From Sphingomonas sp. CL5.1 (GTDB taxonomy: Bacteria > Pseudomonadota > Alphaproteobacteria > Sphingomonadales > Sphingomonadaceae): 64,000 nucleotides of DNA. The position numbers were made by a program, and so were the translations under genes. The stretch lies in NCBI RefSeq assembly GCF_013344685.1, contig NZ_CP050137.1:2050001-2114000 (forward strand). Direction: 5' to 3'. Under the pieces are notes generated by a model, which did no database searches, was not told the DNA's origin, and was given only the letters and a program-made list of their open reading frames with translations. Below, piece by piece: positions 60,865 to 64,000 of the stretch (position 1 is its first letter; every line of letters starts with the position of its first letter).

Positions 60865-62403
60865 CTAGAGCCAGAGTGCGGCCAGCGCCGCCCCGGCGCC
60901 GGCCAGCGCGGCGACCAGCGCCACCGCCGCATAGCGCCAGCCGCCGCCGATCCGCACCACCTCGATCTGGCGCAGCGGCGGGGCGGGGGGCGCGCCGCCG
61001 GGGGCGGGAAAACGCTCCTCGATGCGGCGCACGAGTTCCGGCAGACGGGCGAGGGTGCGGAAATCGGCGATCAGCCGGTCGGCCACCGCCGCTTCCGGGC
61101 CGAGCTCGGTCCTGATCCATTCCTCCACCACCGGGCCGGCGGTGTCCCACATGTTGATGTCGGGATCGAGGCTGGTCGCCACGCCCTCCACCATCACCAT
61201 CGTCTTTTGCAGCAGCAGCAGGTGCGGCTGCGTCGCCATGTCGAAGTCGCGGGTGATCGAGAACAGGCCGTCGAGCATCATGCCGATCGACATCTCCTTC
61301 ACCGGCAGCCCGCGCATCGGCTCGCCCACCGCGCGCAGGGCGGTGGCGAACTCGGCGACATTGTGATGCGGCGGGACGTAGCCGGCCTCGAAATGGATTT
61401 CCGCGACGCGGCGGTAATTGCCGGTGATGAGGCCGTAGAGGATTTCCGCCAGCCATATCCGCGCGCGGCGGTCGATCCGGCCCATGATGCCGAAGTCGAT
61501 CGCCACGATGCGGTTGCCGGGGACGGCGAACAGATTCCCCTGGTGCATGTCCGCGTGGAAGAAGCCCTCCGCGATCGCCTGCCGCAGGAAGGCGTGGACC
61601 AATGTGCGGGCCAGCGCCGGCAGGTCATAGCCCTGCGCGACCAGCGCGGCGCGGTCGGAGAGCTTGATGCCGTCGATCCACTCGATCGTCAGCACCTTGC
61701 CGGTGGTGCGCTGCCAGTCGACCTTCGGGACGATATAGCCCGGCTCCGCCGTCATCCCCTCGGCCAACTCGGAGGCGGAGGCCGCCTCGCGCCGCAGGTC
61801 AAGCTCGCGCGCCGTCCAGCGCTTGAACGTCTCGATGACGAGGCGCGGCTGGAGCCGGGCGATCTCGCCGCCCATCGGCTCGGCCTGCGCGGCCGCCCAT
61901 TCATAGGTCTCGATCGCGCGGGCGAATTCCTCCTCCACGCCGGGCCGCAGCACCTTGACCGCCACCTCGCGTCCGTCGGTCGTCACCGCGCGATGCACCT
62001 GCGCGATCGAGGCGGCGCCGACCGGCACCTCGTCGATCCGCGCGAACAGATGGTCGAGCGGACGGCCGAAGCTCGCCTGAAGCTGCGGGCGGATTTCCGC
62101 GAACGGCACCGGCGGCAGCGCGTCCTGAAGCCGCAGCAGGTCCGCCGCCGCCGCCTCGCCGACCAGATCGGGCCGGGTCGCGAGCGTCTGGCCGAGCTTG
62201 ATCGCCGCCGGACCGATCGCCTGGAACGCATCGGCGTAGCGCGGCACGTCCGGCGTGCGCGCGCCGAACCGCGCGATGCGCAGCAGGCGGCGCAGGCGCG
62301 GCGGCGTGTTCGGGTCGCGCTCGATCCCGCGCAGCGCCCCGTGCCGCGCGAGGATGCGACCCCATTTCAGGAGCCGCCAGCTATGGACGATCGGGGAGGT
62401 CAA
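60865..62403 (-). CDS. ubiB: ABC1/UbiB-family protein (ubiquinone biosynthesis)
   Basis: 512 residues from a TTG overlapping the ubiE stop. KxGQ motif: GPAAIKLGQTLATRPDLVGE; the A-rich loop is VPVGAASIAQVHRA; the kinase-like core has VAVKVLRPGVEEEFARAIET, FFHADMHQGNLFAV and IVAIDFGIMGR. Two C-terminal helices (VALVAALAGAGAALAALWL) anchor it in the membrane. It acts as an ATPase supporting coenzyme Q assembly. It is operonic with ubiE. Confidence 0.94.
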   Translation of the reverse strand: MTSPIVHSWRLLKWGRILARHGALRGIERDPNTPPRLRRLLRIARFGARTPDVPRYADAFQAIGPAAIKLGQTLATRPDLVGEAAAADLLRLQDALPPVPFAEIRPQLQASFGRPLDHLFARIDEVPVGAASIAQVHRAVTTDGREVAVKVLRPGVEEEFARAIETYEWAAAQAEPMGGEIARLQPRLVIETFKRWTARELDLRREAASASELAEGMTAEPGYIVPKVDWQRTTGKVLTIEWIDGIKLSDRAALVAQGYDLPALARTLVHAFLRQAIAEGFFHADMHQGNLFAVPGNRIVAIDFGIMGRIDRRARIWLAEILYGLITGNYRRVAEIHFEAGYVPPHHNVAEFATALRAVGEPMRGLPVKEMSIGMMLDGLFSITRDFDMATQPHLLLLQKTMVMVEGVATSLDPDINMWDTAGPVVEEWIRTELGPEAAVADRLIADFRTLARLPELVRRIEERFPAPGGAPPAPPLRQIEVVRIGGGWRYAAVALVAALAGAGAALAALWL

Positions 62404-63131
62404 ATCTTCCAGCCGCTATGGATCGCCACCAGCCCGCCGAGCAGCGGCTCGACCTTCGTCTGGACGAACCCGGCGTCGCGGATCATCCGCTCGAACGTCG
62501 GCATGTCCGGGAAGCGGCGGATCGATTCGACGAGATAGCGGTAGCTGTCGCGGTCATCCGCCAGAAGCTGGCCGATGCGCGGCACCAGATGATGCGAGTA
62601 ATTGTCGTAGATTTCCTTGAATCCCGGCCATTGCGTGGTCGAGAATTCAAGGCAGAAGAATCGCCCGCCGCGCCGCAGCACGCGGTGCGCCTCGCGCAGC
62701 GCCGCCGGGATGTCGGTGACGTTGCGGATGCCGAAGGCGATCGTATAGGCGTCGAAGAAGCGGTCGGGGAAGGCCAGCGTCTCGGCGTTCGCCTCGGTCC
62801 AGACGAGGCCGTCGATGCCGCGTTCCTGCGCGCGCTTCATGCCCACTTCCAGCATCGCCGGATTGATGTCCGCCACCGTCACGCTCGCGCCGTCGCGCTG
62901 GAGGCGGAAGGCGATGTCGCCGGTGCCGCCGGCCATGTCGAGGATCTGCTCGCCCGCGCGCGGCTTCACGCGGCGGACGAAGCGGTCCTTCCACAGCCGG
63001 TGCATCCCGCCCGACATGGCGTCGTTCATCAGGTCGTAGCGGCTGGCGACGCTGGCAAAGACCCCGCCGACGCGGGCGGTCTTTTCCTCTGGCGTCACTT
63101 CCTCATAGCCGAAGGAGACGGTTTCGCTCAT
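62400..63131 (-). CDS. ubiE: Demethylmenaquinone/2-methoxy-6-polyprenyl-1,4-benzoquinol methyltransferase
   Basis: 243 residues from ATG 63131. SFGYEEVTPEEKTARVGGVF, YDLMNDAMSGGMHRLWKD, LDMAGGTGDIAFRL (SAM site), FGIRNVTDIPAALREAHRVL and FSTTQW are the UbiE signatures. It is a C-methyltransferase of ubiquinone synthesis. The start is divergent from mutM across 49 bases, the usual alphaproteobacterial arrangement. Confidence 0.96.
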   Translation of the reverse strand: MSETVSFGYEEVTPEEKTARVGGVFASVASRYDLMNDAMSGGMHRLWKDRFVRRVKPRAGEQILDMAGGTGDIAFRLQRDGASVTVADINPAMLEVGMKRAQERGIDGLVWTEANAETLAFPDRFFDAYTIAFGIRNVTDIPAALREAHRVLRRGGRFFCLEFSTTQWPGFKEIYDNYSHHLVPRIGQLLADDRDSYRYLVESIRRFPDMPTFERMIRDAGFVQTKVEPLLGGLVAIHSGWKI

Positions 63132-63180
63132 GGCGTGCAGCCCTAGCGGGGGCGGTGCCTTCGGGCTAGTGGGGTTGCAG

Positions 63181-63996
63181 ATGCCCGAGCTTCCCGAAGT
63201 AGAAACCACCGTCCGCGGCCTCGCCCCGGTGCTGGAGGGCGCGTCGATCGCCGCGATCGAGACGCGCCGTGCGGACCTGCGGCGGCCGTTCCCCGAGGAC
63301 CTGCGCCAGCGGATGACCGGCGCGCGCGTCACGTCGCTCGGGCGGCGGGCGAAATACGGGCTGGTCGCGACCGATCGCGGCGACACGATGATCTTCCATC
63401 TCGGCATGTCCGGGCGCTGGCGGATCGATCCGGGGGAACTGCTGCCGCACGATCATCTGCTGATCGAGACGGGGGCGGGGCGGCGCGTCGCGCTCAACGA
63501 TCCGCGCCGATTCGGCTCGGTCGACCTGTGGCGCAGCGACGCGCTGGCGGGCTTCCCGGCCTTCGCGGCGCTGGGGCCGGAGCCGCTGGGGCCGGAACTG
63601 ACCGCCGCTTACCTCTACCGGATGCTCGCCGGCCGCCGCGCGTCGATCAAGCTGATGCTGCTCGACCAGCGGATCGTCGCGGGGCTGGGCAACATCTACG
63701 TCTGCGAGGCGCTGCATCTCGCGCGCATCTCGCCGAAGCGCGCGGCGGGCGACGTGTCGCGCGCGAAGCTCGGGCGGCTGGTCGAGGCGATTCGCGCGGT
63801 GCTGCTCTCCGCGATCGAGGCGGGCGGATCGACGCTGCGCGATTATGCCCGACCCGATGGCGAGCTTGGCTATTTCTCGAAGCAATTCCTCGTCTACGGG
63901 CGCGAGGGGCTGCCGTGCGCATGCGGCGGCGTGGTGGAGCGTTATGCCGAGGGCGGGCGCTCGACCTTCTGGTGCCCGGCCTGTCAGCGTGGTTGA
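63181..63996 (+). CDS. mutM: Formamidopyrimidine-DNA glycosylase
   Basis: 271 residues. The catalytic PELPEVE follows Met1; Lys in RRAKYGLV, DPRRFGSVDLW, LLDQRIVAGLGNIYVCEALH and the C-terminal zinc finger (CACGG ... FWCPACQRG, four Cys) are all present. It removes 8-oxoguanine and has AP lyase activity. It is complete within the window. Confidence 0.97.
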   Translation: MPELPEVETTVRGLAPVLEGASIAAIETRRADLRRPFPEDLRQRMTGARVTSLGRRAKYGLVATDRGDTMIFHLGMSGRWRIDPGELLPHDHLLIETGAGRRVALNDPRRFGSVDLWRSDALAGFPAFAALGPEPLGPELTAAYLYRMLAGRRASIKLMLLDQRIVAGLGNIYVCEALHLARISPKRAAGDVSRAKLGRLVEAIRAVLLSAIEAGGSTLRDYARPDGELGYFSKQFLVYGREGLPCACGGVVERYAEGGRSTFWCPACQRG

Positions 63997-64000
63997 CCGG

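Noticed and set aside
60121..62538. 805-codon plus-strand frame across the membrane protein, ubiB and ubiE
   Set aside because: It has an extreme Arg/Gln/His composition and runs antisense to two well-known enzymes.

Overview
The window is GC-rich bacterial DNA (roughly 65% by eye). It most resembles the chromosome of a Sphingomonas-like alphaproteobacterium. The reasons are three complete TonB-dependent receptors plus one divergent partner, a Sphingomonad-style IS481 and IS3 load, a BlaI/M56 pair with helical C-terminal repeats, class II DAHP synthase, and conserved housekeeping runs (dut-coaBC-ubiB-ubiE, mutM, rpsU, cysS). The assignment is inference from gene content; there is no rRNA here.

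Layout. 1-1.6 kb: end of a serine hydrolase, then debris (an internal piece of a dgcN/DUF1611 gene and the tail of a probable conjugation gene). 1.6-7.7 kb: a phosphoester-type locus, with a secreted tyrosine phosphatase and a TetR repressor facing a TonB receptor, metallophosphoesterase and SDR operon, and a clean dyad operator between them. 7.7-9.4 kb: a non-coding stretch holding a tRNA 3'-end remnant with AGGGG repeats (possible old attachment site), then an IS481 element with two frameshifts. 9.4-14.7 kb: an 18-bp perfect operator, a BlaI repressor, an M56 sensor peptidase, a secreted protein carrying the same 29-residue repeats as the peptidase, and a TonB-receptor-like protein.

14.9-36.3 kb is accessory. 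Two truncated, almost identical IS3-family pieces lie in opposite orientation with the same end facing outward (15444 and 35771) and bracket about 20 kb of catabolic genes. These are an alpha/beta C-C-hydrolase-like enzyme, YciI protein, two transporters, a FadR-type GntR regulator, TonB receptor, FMN alpha-hydroxyacid dehydrogenase, a DapA-like aldolase, a GlcG-like protein, a cupin, a fumarylpyruvate-hydrolase-like FAH enzyme, an amidohydrolase, a GST, a zinc alcohol dehydrogenase, a GMC oxidoreductase and a broken second GMC gene. A palindrome close to TGACCAAATTGGTCA, or half-site variants of it, occurs upstream of most transcription units in this block, which suggests one GntR-controlled regulon. 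Just outside are a hydroxylaminobenzene-mutase-like pseudogene on the left and, on the right, an integrase with an internal deletion beside an intact tRNA-Glu(CUC).

36.3-64 kb is mostly core. It holds DAHP synthase, an SDR, a carotenoid oxygenase with divergent TetR and paired direct repeats, the dTDP-rhamnose operon rfbCBDA, a 2-hydroxyacid dehydrogenase, an M48 peptidase with a PDZ-like segment, a 146-bp hairpin element that supplies the cysS stop codon, cysS, an OmpR-type two-component pair, rpsU, an FKBP isomerase, a PPP-type phosphatase, wecC-wecB, galU with a UDP-sugar epimerase, a small secreted protein, a MoeB/ThiF protein, dut, coaBC, a membrane protein, ubiB, ubiE and mutM. The rfb, wec and galU/epimerase genes together supply activated sugars for surface polysaccharide.
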